A stretch of 64,000 nt of DNA. Origin: Salegentibacter lacus (GTDB lineage Bacteria; Bacteroidota; Bacteroidia; Flavobacteriales; Flavobacteriaceae). Under the pieces are notes generated by a model. The model was not told the DNA's origin and did not search any database. It saw only the letters and a list, made by a program, of their open reading frames with translations. The DNA lies in the NCBI RefSeq assembly GCF_020164555.1, contig NZ_JAIQZB010000008.1:120539-184538 (forward strand). The letters are read 5' to 3'. Shown here piece after piece: positions 24,824-33,465 of the stretch; the first letter of the stretch is position 1, and each line of letters starts with the position of its first letter. A program made the translations under genes and the position numbers.

Positions 24824-26248
24824 ATGAAAGATGTGAAATTTGCCATAACCGATATTGAGACTACAGGCGGCGGGATCAAGGGAAATAAGATCACCGAAGT
24901 TTGCGTGCTGGTGGTTCAAAATGGAGAAGTTATAGACGAATATAGTTCTTTGGTAAATCCCGGGACCGAGATTCCTTTATACATTGAAACCCTTACAAAC
25001 ATCAATGATAAAATGCTGGCCGATGCGCCTAAATTCTCTGAAATAGCTTCTGAAATTGATCGCATCACCAAAGATTGTGTCTTTGTAGCTCACAATGTAA
25101 ATTTCGACTATAACATTATTAAGGCAGAATTTAATAATCTGGATCTTAGCTTTCAAAGAAAACGCCTTTGTACGGTAAGATTGGCCAAGAAACTTATTCC
25201 GGGACTTTTTTCTTACAGCCTGGGAAATATTTGTACCTCGATTAATATTCCACATACCGACAGGCACAGGGCTCGTGGTGATTGCGAAGCAACGGTTACG
25301 CTTTTTCAGCGTTGCCTGGATTTAGATCCCGAATATGAAGTTTTCACCGCTTTTCTGAATCAAAGAACGGCGGCCTCTTACCTTCCTCCCAATTTTAAAA
25401 ATTCAGATTTCGAAAAATTGCCTACTTCCACCGGAGTATATTTCTTTAAGGATAAAGACGGAATTCCGCTTTATATTGGCAAGGCAAAAAATATTAAGAG
25501 CCGGATAAAATCTCATTTTCAGGAAAAATCAAACCGGAAATATAAGTTGATGCAAGCCACTTACAGCATAGACTACGAGCTTACCGGGAGCGAATTGCTG
25601 GCACTTTTACGGGAGTCGGCGCTAATCCTAAAATATTTTCCTGAATTTAACAAAGCCCAGAAAAAGGTGAGCAGGCCCTATACCCTTACCTCCTATCACA
25701 ATCAAAAAGGAATCGAGCAGTTTGTGATTCATAAAAATAAAGTTTCTCCAGTAAGCTGGATGAAGTTTTACACCCGCGAAGAAGCCATTAAATTCCTGGA
25801 ATATATTTGCCAGGAATTTGAGTTATGCCCCAGGTATTGTGGTTTACAAACCGGCGTTTCGCATTGCAGTCATTATAAAATTACCAGTTGCAGCGGGATG
25901 TGTAAAGGAGAAATTGATAAAGCCGAATACAACCACCGGGTTTCTAAAGCCGTAGATTATATAAATCAATATGAAAATTCCTGCCTGCTGGTTGAAAGAG
26001 GAAGAACGAAGGCTGAAAAAGCTTTTATCTACCTAAAAAAAGGCCGATATGCCGGTTACGGCTATGTAGAAAATTCAGATGATTTTAATACCGATCAATT
26101 TGAAGATTACCTGGTTCCGCAAACAAATTCCAGTTATGCCGACAGGATTGTAAATAAGTATTTAAATACTAAAAAGAATGTGACCAGATTGGAGCTTAAC
26201 CCGGTTGAAGAAGTGGAAGAAAGAGAAACAGAAGAGTGGTTTGGGTGA
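24824..26248 (+). CDS. DnaQ-like 3'-5' exonuclease fused to GIY-YIG (UvrC N-like) nuclease
   Basis: This 474-residue protein has an N-terminal DEDDh exonuclease domain (about 1-170): FAITDIETTGG (Asp and Glu), FVAHNVNFDYNII (Asp) and HRARGDCEATV (His and Asp). It is followed by a GIY-YIG domain (about 198-275) with TGVYFFKDKDGIPLYIGKA and the catalytic Arg/Glu helix region. The remaining C-terminal part is conserved in this fusion family but unnamed. It resembles the epsilon-Cho/UvrC fusions annotated as polymerase III epsilon in many bacteria. A repair role, nicking near a lesion plus trimming, is the usual inference. Confidence 0.88.
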   Translation: MKDVKFAITDIETTGGGIKGNKITEVCVLVVQNGEVIDEYSSLVNPGTEIPLYIETLTNINDKMLADAPKFSEIASEIDRITKDCVFVAHNVNFDYNIIKAEFNNLDLSFQRKRLCTVRLAKKLIPGLFSYSLGNICTSINIPHTDRHRARGDCEATVTLFQRCLDLDPEYEVFTAFLNQRTAASYLPPNFKNSDFEKLPTSTGVYFFKDKDGIPLYIGKAKNIKSRIKSHFQEKSNRKYKLMQATYSIDYELTGSELLALLRESALILKYFPEFNKAQKKVSRPYTLTSYHNQKGIEQFVIHKNKVSPVSWMKFYTREEAIKFLEYICQEFELCPRYCGLQTGVSHCSHYKITSCSGMCKGEIDKAEYNHRVSKAVDYINQYENSCLLVERGRTKAEKAFIYLKKGRYAGYGYVENSDDFNTDQFEDYLVPQTNSSYADRIVNKYLNTKKNVTRLELNPVEEVEERETEEWFG

Positions 26249-26601
26249 TTAGCGTTTTAAATATTTGATTTTTCATTTTTTCCATTGATGAAAAAACGAA
26301 ACAAAAAAATCTAGGCTTACAAAACTTTATCTAAATTCATCGTTCAATCCATAAATTTTAGGAACTCTCCCGATAAAAATCGGGATCAAACAGCCTAAAA
26401 TTTTACGGGATCTTCACTTCAAATTTTACGATAAATTTTTGATAGGCCAGAAAAACGATCTTTACAAAAGAGATTTATATACATCAAAAAAAATTCGCTA
26501 CTCATTTATGATAGGTGACTGCTGTAAATAGCGAAAAACGTTTAGGACGTTGATAGTTTTTGTTTTAAAAATAATTCAAGTTACATCTACGAATTTTCCC
26601 A
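26249..26601. other. Intergenic region before ric with nested palindrome
   Basis: No ORF is credible here. At 26352-26406 the arms AAATTTTAGG / CCTAAAATTT enclose CCCGAT-N4-ATCGGG (26369-26384). The promoter of ric follows immediately to the right. Confidence 0.45.
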
Positions 26602-26647
26602 TTATGACCTGACTCATAAAATAGCGGAAGGACAAGGCAGATATTTG
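26602..26647 (+). promoter_or_regulatory. ric promoter: TTATGA-N6-TCATAA operator plus -7 element
   Basis: The perfect 18-bp dyad at 26602-26619 is the same as at the nos promoter and at 46227-46244. A -7-like GATATTTG starts 38 bp after the dyad start, the same distance as at nos, and the start codon is 33 bp further on. The geometry fits class II activation by a Crp/Fnr-family protein. Confidence 0.7.
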
Positions 26648-26680
26648 TAAGGCAATATTGTTCAACTTAAAGCTATTATT

Positions 26681-27403
26681 ATGAATACAGGAACTGTGAA
26701 AACCGTAGCCGACTATGTTACCGAAAATATTAAAAATGCGCACCTGTTTAAAAAACACGGGATCGATTTTTGTTGCGGTGGTGGAGTTAGTTTAGCCCAG
26801 GCTGCGGCAAAAGCCAATGTGAGCCTTGAGGTACTTGAAAAAGAATTAGAAGCTACAGCTTCGGTTACCACGCCGGGTTACGATTATAAAAACTGGAAAC
26901 TGGATTTCTTAACCGACCATATAATACATGTTCATCACCATTATGTGGAAGAGAATATTCCGTTACTTATTCAGTATGCAGCACGTGTAGCCAAAGTACA
27001 CGCCCACGAAAGACCGGAACTCATAAAAATTCAGCAATTATTTACCGAGGTAGCCCAGGAACTAAGCGCCCATTTAAAGAAAGAAGAACTTATTCTATTT
27101 CCGTTTATAAAAAAAATGGTGAGAGCCCAGGAAGAAGGAACACCGGTACCACAACCTCAATTCGGAAAAATTGATAATCCCATTAAAATGATGGAAACCG
27201 AGCACGATGATGCCGGGGCTATTTTTAAAGAAATTTCAGAATTAAGCGATAATTATACTTATCCGGAATGGGCCTGCAATACTTACAGGGCGTTTTATGC
27301 AAAACTAGAAGAATTTGAAACCGATTTGCACCATCACGTACATTTGGAAAACAACATACTTTTCCCCAAGGCGATTGAGCTTGAACGCAGTTTAAACAGT
27401 TAA
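26681..27403 (+). CDS. ric: Iron-sulfur cluster repair di-iron protein (RIC/ScdA/YtfE)
   Basis: The N-terminal domain carries GIDFCCGGGVSL, the ScdA/DUF542 cysteine motif. The hemerythrin-like domain has the iron-binding His and Glu set: DHIIHVHHHYVEEN, KVHAHER, LSAHLKKEELILFPF, METEHDDAG and LHHHVHLENNILFP. At 240 residues it has normal length. RIC proteins repair Fe-S clusters damaged by NO or oxidants. Its promoter shares an operator with the nos operon, which supports a role in nitrosative stress during N-oxide respiration. Confidence 0.95.
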   Translation: MNTGTVKTVADYVTENIKNAHLFKKHGIDFCCGGGVSLAQAAAKANVSLEVLEKELEATASVTTPGYDYKNWKLDFLTDHIIHVHHHYVEENIPLLIQYAARVAKVHAHERPELIKIQQLFTEVAQELSAHLKKEELILFPFIKKMVRAQEEGTPVPQPQFGKIDNPIKMMETEHDDAGAIFKEISELSDNYTYPEWACNTYRAFYAKLEEFETDLHHHVHLENNILFPKAIELERSLNS

Positions 27404-27483
27404 AGGTAATTTTACTTTGGAACCCCAACCCCTATGTGAAATTTAGTTTTTTATTTTAGAAATGTTTTTAATTGTGTTCAAGG

Positions 27484-27511
27484 AACCCCGTAGCAGCAAT
27501 GTTACGGGGTT
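27484..27511 (+). terminator. Probable terminator after ric
   Basis: Stem AACCCCGTA / TACGGGGTT with a 10-base loop. The following U-run is weak (AACATTTTAT). It lies about 80 bp after the ric stop. Confidence 0.5.
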
Positions 27512-27548
27512 AACATTTTATAGTGGTTTTATAATCAAACCGCTAGAT

Positions 27549-27637
27549 CGTCATTGCGATCCCGATATTTATCGGGAGAAGCAAGCTGTAGATTTTAGGT
27601 AATCAATGCAGATTAATTCACTTCGTTCGTAATGACG
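27549..27637. repeat. Dispersed flavobacterial palindromic repeat (CGTCATTGCGA type)
   Basis: The element starts CGTCATTGCGA and ends CGTAATGACG in inverted orientation, with a CCCGAT-ATTT-ATCGGG hairpin inside (27561-27576). This class is widespread in Bacteroidota intergenic DNA. Confidence 0.6.
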
Positions 27638-27690
27638 TTCAAGGTTTAATTTTTAAACTAACTTCTTTTCTTTTTAGTATCTTTCGACCT

Positions 27691-28899
27691 ATGCTGCGTT
27701 TAGATTTAAAAGCTCATCACAAGATTGCTATTGCCTATTTTTTCCTGGCAGCCCTGCTGGGAATTTTACTGAGATTATTTTATGTAACTCCCGTTTCCGC
27801 AAATTATAAATACATTCTTCACGCTCACTCTCACATTGCTTTATTGGGTTGGGTATATCTTGCTTTAACCGGAATTATTTACCGCTTGTTTTTTCATAAA
27901 ACCAAACTTTCTAAAAAGTACCTCTATATTTTCCTGGCTACCAACATTAGCCTATTGGGAATGTTATTCAGCTTTCCTTTCCAAGGCTACGCGGTGATAT
28001 CCATTATATTTTCCACACTTTTTCTTTTTTGCTCATATTTCTTTGCCGGTTTTATTTTAAGAAATACTCCCGAAGAGTACCGTAAAACCCAAAGCTTTAA
28101 ACTTATAAAAGCAGCGCTGTGGTATATGGTGTTTTCCAGCATTGGGCCCTGGGCGCTTGGAGGCATTATGAGCACATTGGGCAATACCTCAATTTGGTAC
28201 AAACTCTCTGTTTACTTTTATCTGCATTTTCAATATAATGCCTGGTTTTTAGTAGCACTGTTGGGAATATTATTTTATCTCTTTCAGAAATTAAATTTAG
28301 ACTTTGGCGCAAAGGAATTTAAGCGTTTTTTTCTGCTGCTGAATTCAGGGGTTCTTCTAAGCTTTTTTCTTTCTACCTATTGGACAAATCCGCCGGTAGT
28401 TTTATACCTGCTGGGCGCACTCGGTGTAATTCTACTTTTGATGGCTTTCTACCAACTTTTCGCATTTATAATGCAGAATAAAAGTCTTCTGAAATCGGGG
28501 TTGAGTTCGTTTAATTATCGAATTTTAATGATTTCAGGGATATTGTTAGTCGGTAAAATTTTAATGCAAAGTCTAAGTTCTTTACCATATTTCGCAGATT
28601 TAGCTTTTAATAACCTTGATTTTGTAATTGGCTATTTGCACTGGGTTTTCCTGGGTTTTGTTTCCCTGGCTTTATTCGCTTTTCTTAACTGGTTAGACTT
28701 GATACGAATTCCGAAAAAGGCTTTTTACCTTTACCTCAGCGGATTTATAATTTCCGAAACTCTTATTTTCTATAAAGGTTTGGTGCTTTGGTTAGAACTT
28801 CCATTTTTCGGAAATTATTTTCTGTTACTGGTTTTAGCTAGTGCCTTAATACCAATTGCCGTGGGATGGATCTTGGGAGTCAATTTATTGAAGAGATAA
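27691..28899 (+). CDS. 12-TM membrane protein resembling haem-copper oxidase subunit I
   Basis: The 402 residues are almost entirely hydrophobic, with about 12 helices. Histidines sit where haem-copper oxidase ligands lie: LHAHSHIALLGW in TM2, LHFQYNAW near TM6 and YLHWVFLG near TM10. The full ligand set of an oxidase is not present, so it may bind haem without acting as a terminal oxidase. Its place between ric and the Crp/Fnr gene, opposite the nos operon, points to N-oxide or NO metabolism, much as NnrS does. I cannot name it with confidence. Confidence 0.55.
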   Translation: MLRLDLKAHHKIAIAYFFLAALLGILLRLFYVTPVSANYKYILHAHSHIALLGWVYLALTGIIYRLFFHKTKLSKKYLYIFLATNISLLGMLFSFPFQGYAVISIIFSTLFLFCSYFFAGFILRNTPEEYRKTQSFKLIKAALWYMVFSSIGPWALGGIMSTLGNTSIWYKLSVYFYLHFQYNAWFLVALLGILFYLFQKLNLDFGAKEFKRFFLLLNSGVLLSFFLSTYWTNPPVVLYLLGALGVILLLMAFYQLFAFIMQNKSLLKSGLSSFNYRILMISGILLVGKILMQSLSSLPYFADLAFNNLDFVIGYLHWVFLGFVSLALFAFLNWLDLIRIPKKAFYLYLSGFIISETLIFYKGLVLWLELPFFGNYFLLLVLASALIPIAVGWILGVNLLKR

Positions 28900-28927
28900 G
28901 CGATGAATTACTTAGCTTTGACATTAT

Positions 28928-28943
28928 GATCACATATGTGGTC
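28928..28943. promoter_or_regulatory. Palindrome upstream of the Crp/Fnr gene
   Basis: GATCACATATGTGGTC is a 16-bp dyad with one mismatched pair, 41 bp before the ATG. It could be an autoregulatory operator. It differs from TTATGA-N6-TCATAA. Confidence 0.35.
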
Positions 28944-28984
28944 TCCTTGTTTTTTATAAGTTTGTTTTGATTAAAATATAAAAT

Positions 28985-29581
28985 ATGATTTCGGAAAATA
29001 TCTTACTGGAATTTGGAGCTTCAAAAGAAACCTACCATAAAGGTGACCAGCTATTTAGGGAAGGGGAAATTGCCCTTAATTTCTTTCAGATTATTTCCGG
29101 GGAAATAAAGATGAATAATTACAATGCTGATGGCAAGGAATTTATCCAGGGGATGTTTACAGACGGACAGAGTTTTGGCGAACCACCGCTATTAGCCGAT
29201 GTAAAATATCCTGCCAACGCTGAAGCTATAAAGACTTCAGAAGTTTTAAAACTGCCAAAACTAAACTTCCTGGAATTACTTACCCAACATCCTAAAACAC
29301 ATCTAAAACTAACCCGCACCCTTGCCGAACGCCTTTTCTACAAAGCGATTATGGTTTCTGAAATTTCGAGTCAGGATCCTGAACATAGAATCATCAGGAT
29401 CCTGGATTACCTGAAACGTTATGTGCATCAAATTGAAGGGCAGTTTAAATTTAAAGTGAACCTTACCCGTCAACAAATAGCCGATCTAACCGGATTACGT
29501 GTAGAAACCGTGATTAGAGCTATGAAAGGCCTGGAGAAAAAAGGCGAACTAAAAATTAAAAGCGGAAAAGTTTATCGTTAA
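28985..29581 (+). CDS. Crp/Fnr-family transcriptional regulator
   Basis: This 198-residue protein has a cyclic-nucleotide-binding-like domain (about 15-115; EGEIALNFFQIISGEIKM, GQSFGEPPLL) and a C-terminal winged helix (about 145-198) with the recognition helix LTRQQIADLTGLRVETVIRAMKGL. It has no cysteine, so it is not an Fe-S FNR. A DNR/NnrR-like haem or other ligand mode is possible. It lies tail to tail with nosY (6 bp apart) and close to ric, and is the natural candidate to bind the TTATGA-N6-TCATAA sites. Confidence 0.92.
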   Translation: MISENILLEFGASKETYHKGDQLFREGEIALNFFQIISGEIKMNNYNADGKEFIQGMFTDGQSFGEPPLLADVKYPANAEAIKTSEVLKLPKLNFLELLTQHPKTHLKLTRTLAERLFYKAIMVSEISSQDPEHRIIRILDYLKRYVHQIEGQFKFKVNLTRQQIADLTGLRVETVIRAMKGLEKKGELKIKSGKVYR

Positions 29582-29587
29582 TTCAGT

Positions 29588-30370
29588 CTAAAAATCTTTT
29601 TTTGAAGCGATCCTCTTTATTCTCCAAACTGGAAATACCACCCAAAGAATAAGCACGAAGACAGAAGTAAATGCACCCAGACCGGTTCCGAAAAACTGCT
29701 TGAACACTGCACCGGTATAACCCAGCAAAGCCGAAATATCCAGTTTTAACAGGATTAGAATCCTGGAAAGATCAATAGGATTTAGCATACTTGCCACCAA
29801 CGAGAATTTATCCAGTGGATAATCCTGGAAGTATACCAGGGACAATAAAAAGAGGCCGTCATAAACCACGGCCAGGAAAAGCCAAACCAGGATTGCCAGA
29901 CCAAAACCCTTTATCTTATTCTCATTAGACAAAGCAATATTAAAGGCTATAGCGGTAAAAATAAAGGTGAGGAAAACCCCGGAGATCAAAAGCGAGGCAA
30001 AATCCCAAATTGCGCCCGATTGGAACAAGCCGTAGATGATAAATGGTAAACCTAATCCGAGGATAAGGCTGGCAGACAAAGATATCGCTACACCCAGATA
30101 TTGCCCCAAAAATATTGAGCTTCTTCTTACCGGTTGAGCCAGGAGGAGTTCTGTGAATTCTCGCGAATTATAGAAGTACATCACTCCAAAAATAGTCCCG
30201 ATAAGGGGTACCAGGATAATAATGACATTCATTAAGGTAATTACCGCATTGGAGAGATCGTTGTTCAAAAACAACAGCACCACTCCTAAAAGCAGATAAA
30301 AAAAGAAGTATACATAGCTCCAGCGGCTACGGGAAAGATCGTAAAAACTATATTTTAATATTTTAAGCAT
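29588..30370 (-). CDS. nosY: NosY-like ABC permease
   Basis: The 260-residue protein has six hydrophobic helices and begins MLKILKYSFYDLSRSRWSYVY, the usual NosY start. It forms the membrane part of the NosDFY complex that helps mature the copper centres of NosZ, probably by moving a sulfur species or driving NosD. It overlaps the 3' end of the ATPase gene by 8 bp and is the last gene of the nos operon. It lies tail to tail with the Crp/Fnr gene. Confidence 0.9.
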   Translation of the reverse strand: MLKILKYSFYDLSRSRWSYVYFFFYLLLGVVLLFLNNDLSNAVITLMNVIIILVPLIGTIFGVMYFYNSREFTELLLAQPVRRSSIFLGQYLGVAISLSASLILGLGLPFIIYGLFQSGAIWDFASLLISGVFLTFIFTAIAFNIALSNENKIKGFGLAILVWLFLAVVYDGLFLLSLVYFQDYPLDKFSLVASMLNPIDLSRILILLKLDISALLGYTGAVFKQFFGTGLGAFTSVFVLILWVVFPVWRIKRIASKKDF

Positions 30371-31070
30371 GGTTCTCGGTTAAAATGTTGGCTATAGCGT
30401 GTTCAAAATCCTTCTCCCCTGTAGAGGTTTTTAGTTCTTCCACAGTTCCGTTAAAATAAATCTTGCCTTCTAGCAGAAATACGATCCTATCTGATATTTC
30501 TTCAACAAAACTCATAATATGCGAGGTGATGAGGATGGTTTTTCCCTTTGCTTTTTCCTGTTGAATAAGCTTTCGCAGGCGAATAAGTGAAACAGGATCC
30601 AGCCCAGATGTGGGTTCATCAAGAATAATTAGTGGGCTATCAAACATAAAACATAATACCAGATTCACTTTCTGCTTGCTCCCACCAGATAGGTTACTGA
30701 GCTTTTTATCCAGAAAAGGTTCCAATTTAAAGAGATCAATAAGTTCCCGGTCCCGCGCTTCTTTTCCACGCAGATCCTTTATCATATCAATAAGTTCCTG
30801 AACCCTTAGGTTACCGGGGAAATTAGCGATCTGCGGCAGATAATCTATATCTTTACGGTAATTCCAGTGTTTCTTTACCTTTTGACCATTCACGTCAATT
30901 TCACCCTTCTGGGGTACTACCATCCCCAGGATGCTTTTTATAAGCGTCGTTTTCCCCGAGCCGTTTGGGCCTAATACGGCTATAATCCCGCTTTCGGGAG
31001 TTTGAAGGTTCAGTCCATTAAGGACAACCAGGGAACCGAATTTTTTATGAAGATTTGTAATACTTACCAT
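30363..31070 (-). CDS. nosF: NosF-like ABC ATPase
   Basis: The 235 residues contain an intact ATPase: Walker A GPNGSGKTTLI, signature LSGGSKQKVNL, Walker B LIILDEPTSGLD and an H-loop in ITSHIMSF. This is the energising subunit of NosDFY. The gene overlaps nosD by 7 bp and nosY by 8 bp, so translation is coupled along the unit. In contrast to the exporter at 995-2659, all catalytic motifs are complete. Confidence 0.95.
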   Translation of the reverse strand: MVSITNLHKKFGSLVVLNGLNLQTPESGIIAVLGPNGSGKTTLIKSILGMVVPQKGEIDVNGQKVKKHWNYRKDIDYLPQIANFPGNLRVQELIDMIKDLRGKEARDRELIDLFKLEPFLDKKLSNLSGGSKQKVNLVLCFMFDSPLIILDEPTSGLDPVSLIRLRKLIQQEKAKGKTILITSHIMSFVEEISDRIVFLLEGKIYFNGTVEELKTSTGEKDFEHAIANILTENHA

Positions 31071-32302
31071 TGGATTCTTTTCATTTGGGGTTGTTCATCG
31101 ATAAGATCGGCCGGGGTGAAAATAGGGGAAACTTTCTCGGAAAAATCCAGCATATCTATAAACATACTTCTTAACAGAACGATTGCTTCCGGAGTTTTGT
31201 TTACCAGGTAAGAGAAAAGCGTTACCGGCCGGAAAGGCACATCCCCTATCCCATCTTTGTCCAGATCGTAGCCAGAATAGCCACTCCAGTAATTATTGAT
31301 GAATTTATTTTCGTTAAGCCTTCCTGTGTAGGCTACATCAAAAGAGTTATAAAGGAAGTTATTCCGCTCAAAAATATTGTCGTAAACAGCACCGCGAATC
31401 CTAATCGCATAGCCGTTGTTCTTAAAATCGTTCTCGATATAATTTATACGATTAGTATTATCGGCACTAATAGCTATAGTATTATCCTCAAAAATATTAT
31501 TTTTTAACTCTGAGTCGTTTATCTCTTTTAGAAGAAGTCCGTAAGAGGCGCTGCCCCAATTTTTTCTGAACTGGTTATCCTGCATATCAATAAATTTAGA
31601 GTACATCACGGCTACTCCCGCTCCATTGTTTTCAAAGATATTACCTCTATACAGATCTTGGTCTGAAAACATAAAATGCAGACCATATCTTAGATTGTCT
31701 TTGCATAAATTATTCAGGATTTCAGAGTTATTCACGAATTCCAGGTAGATACCATCCCTTAAACCAATTATTTCATTATTCTTAACGGTTATTTTTTCCG
31801 CTTTCCATAAATGCACACCATTGCCCGAGGTTGCCTGATTTTTAGCATTACTGGTGATTTTATTACCGGAAATAATCCCATCAGAAGAATTTTCTAGCAG
31901 GATGCCAAAAAAAACCTGGTCCAGCCTGTTGTTCTTTACCTCAAAATTTTTAGAGTTTGAAATCAGTATACCCGCGAAGTCATTGGTATGGCTCCTCCCT
32001 ACATTGATAATCTTTAGCCCTTCTATAGAAAATTTTTCTGCTCTTATGCTTATTGCAGTACCTTCCATTTCGGCGTCTATTACCGGAAGGCCTTCCCCGA
32101 TTATTGTAAGGGATTTATCGATAATGGTGATATCGTGTTCTTTATAAACGCCGCTTTTTATCCTGATCACATCACCATTTTCAGCCCTGTCAACAGCAAC
32201 CTGAATGGTCTTCACCTCACAACTTTTACAGACCTCGATCTCCTGAGCCTGAAAGCTTGTTGTTAAACCGAGAAATAAAAAAAGAAAATAAAATCTGCCC
32301 AT
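31064..32302 (-). CDS. nosD: NosD, periplasmic copper-maturation protein
   Basis: The 412-residue protein has a signal peptide (ends about SFQAQ) and long right-handed beta-helix (CASH-type) repeats such as NNRLDQVFFGILLENSSDG, with regular N/G/I turns, plus the C-terminal NYWSGYSGYDLDKDGIGDVP motif typical of NosD. It cooperates with NosF and NosY in building the CuZ site of nitrous oxide reductase. Its start follows the nosL stop after one base. Confidence 0.95.
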   Translation of the reverse strand: MGRFYFLFLFLGLTTSFQAQEIEVCKSCEVKTIQVAVDRAENGDVIRIKSGVYKEHDITIIDKSLTIIGEGLPVIDAEMEGTAISIRAEKFSIEGLKIINVGRSHTNDFAGILISNSKNFEVKNNRLDQVFFGILLENSSDGIISGNKITSNAKNQATSGNGVHLWKAEKITVKNNEIIGLRDGIYLEFVNNSEILNNLCKDNLRYGLHFMFSDQDLYRGNIFENNGAGVAVMYSKFIDMQDNQFRKNWGSASYGLLLKEINDSELKNNIFEDNTIAISADNTNRINYIENDFKNNGYAIRIRGAVYDNIFERNNFLYNSFDVAYTGRLNENKFINNYWSGYSGYDLDKDGIGDVPFRPVTLFSYLVNKTPEAIVLLRSMFIDMLDFSEKVSPIFTPADLIDEQPQMKRIQW

Positions 32303-32303
32303 G

Positions 32304-32747
32304 TTATTGGTAACTTGTAGTTATTGAATCGTTTTGAAGAAAATGGGCCTTTAATTCTTCCCAGCTAAATGTTCCTTCAGATCCATCAATAACCACAGGA
32401 CTTCCTTTTTCAAAAGCAGCAAGGTTACCACCCATAGGAGATTTAATACTATCATTTATAACAAAACCGGTCTTATTAACATCTATCATAGTGCCCGGTT
32501 GCTCAAAATTGGCAACCAAATTTACTGATATATTGTAATTATGCTGAAGCTGGTCGCTGACCATACATTCTATAGCATCATATTTATATTGCTTTCCTTT
32601 TTCACTTACAGCCTGCGCAGCATAAGCTTTACTCACAATAGTCATCTCGCAAAAATCACAATTATCGTTACCGTAATCTATTGGTTGGGGTTCATAACTA
32701 CAAGCAATGAATAGTACGAGCATAAGTAGGTAAATTATCTTTTTCAT
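32304..32747 (-). CDS. nosL: NosL, copper-binding lipoprotein
   Basis: The 147-residue product has a lipoprotein signal (Cys16 in LFIACSYE) and the NosL copper motif NCDFCEMTI, followed by KYDAIECMVSD. NosL is an outer-facing periplasmic Cu(I) chaperone that delivers copper to apo-NosZ. It lies between the 205-residue membrane-protein gene and nosD in the nos operon. Confidence 0.95.
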   Translation of the reverse strand: MKKIIYLLMLVLFIACSYEPQPIDYGNDNCDFCEMTIVSKAYAAQAVSEKGKQYKYDAIECMVSDQLQHNYNISVNLVANFEQPGTMIDVNKTGFVINDSIKSPMGGNLAAFEKGSPVVIDGSEGTFSWEELKAHFLQNDSITTSYQ

Positions 32748-32758
32748 AGCTTTAATTT

Positions 32759-33376
32759 TTATTTAGCCACCGTCGCTTTTGCTTTCTTCCCAATCCACCA
32801 GGCAACTAAAGTTAGCAACATTCCTGTAAACATTAAATAGGCACCTGCTTTAGGATAAGAATGTGCTGTAAAATTCAGAATCTTCTGAGATCCCAGCAAG
32901 GGCGGTTTGTAGCTTAATGGCTCGCCTTCAGAGTCGGTTAACTTCATAATCGCCTTAGGATCAAGATCAGTTCCGTAGTCTGTAAGCCAGTTATTGAAAT
33001 CCATCATTCCTAAAATGCCTAAAACGCTCATTAGTATGAGCCAACCTAAGAACCAGTTTGGACCTATAACCTTAAAGAAGCCCAGGATTCCCAGAAGGAC
33101 GCCTAGAGCGGCCATCCCACCTATTACCAGAGGGAAGACATTAAATTCCCACATTTCTGCAGGCTTAGGGATCTTTTTCATCCCAATATAGTGGTTTATA
33201 CCATCTATGTTCTGTATATCAAATTCTTCTTCGCCCTGAATTCCACTTATATAAATATTCATCCCCAGAGGATCTGGATACTGTGGCGCTTCCAGTTGAA
33301 TGTTCCAGAGTGGATAGATAAACAGGCCGAGCAGTAAGACTGAACCTATTACCATTAAAATTCCTGATTTTTTCAT
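32759..33376 (-). CDS. Integral membrane protein of the nos operon
   Basis: The start is placed at the ATG at 33376 (205 residues, MKKSGILMVIGSVLLLGLF), because a longer frame from 33421 would begin inside a hairpin. Four membrane helices are visible (about 5-23, 82-104, 112-130 and 177-196), with a hydrophilic loop between the first two. Membrane proteins at this position behind clade II nosZ are common in Bacteroidota and may handle electron transfer to NosZ, but no cofactor motif is seen here. Function unknown. Confidence 0.75.
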   Translation of the reverse strand: MKKSGILMVIGSVLLLGLFIYPLWNIQLEAPQYPDPLGMNIYISGIQGEEEFDIQNIDGINHYIGMKKIPKPAEMWEFNVFPLVIGGMAALGVLLGILGFFKVIGPNWFLGWLILMSVLGILGMMDFNNWLTDYGTDLDPKAIMKLTDSEGEPLSYKPPLLGSQKILNFTAHSYPKAGAYLMFTGMLLTLVAWWIGKKAKATVAK

Positions 33377-33400
33377 TGTTAAGGGGATTTTTAAAAGAAA

Positions 33401-33425
33401 GCGGGTAAATTTTCCATCCACCCGC
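33401..33425 (-). terminator. Attenuator hairpin between nosZ and the accessory nos genes
   Basis: GCGGGT / ACCCGC pairs around a 13-base loop. Read leftward it is followed by TTTCTTTTAAAAA. A leaky terminator here would make nosZ more abundant than nosLDFY. Confidence 0.55.
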
Positions 33426-33465
33426 CTTTCTCAATCTAAAAAGAACTAGTTTTCAACTAAATAAA

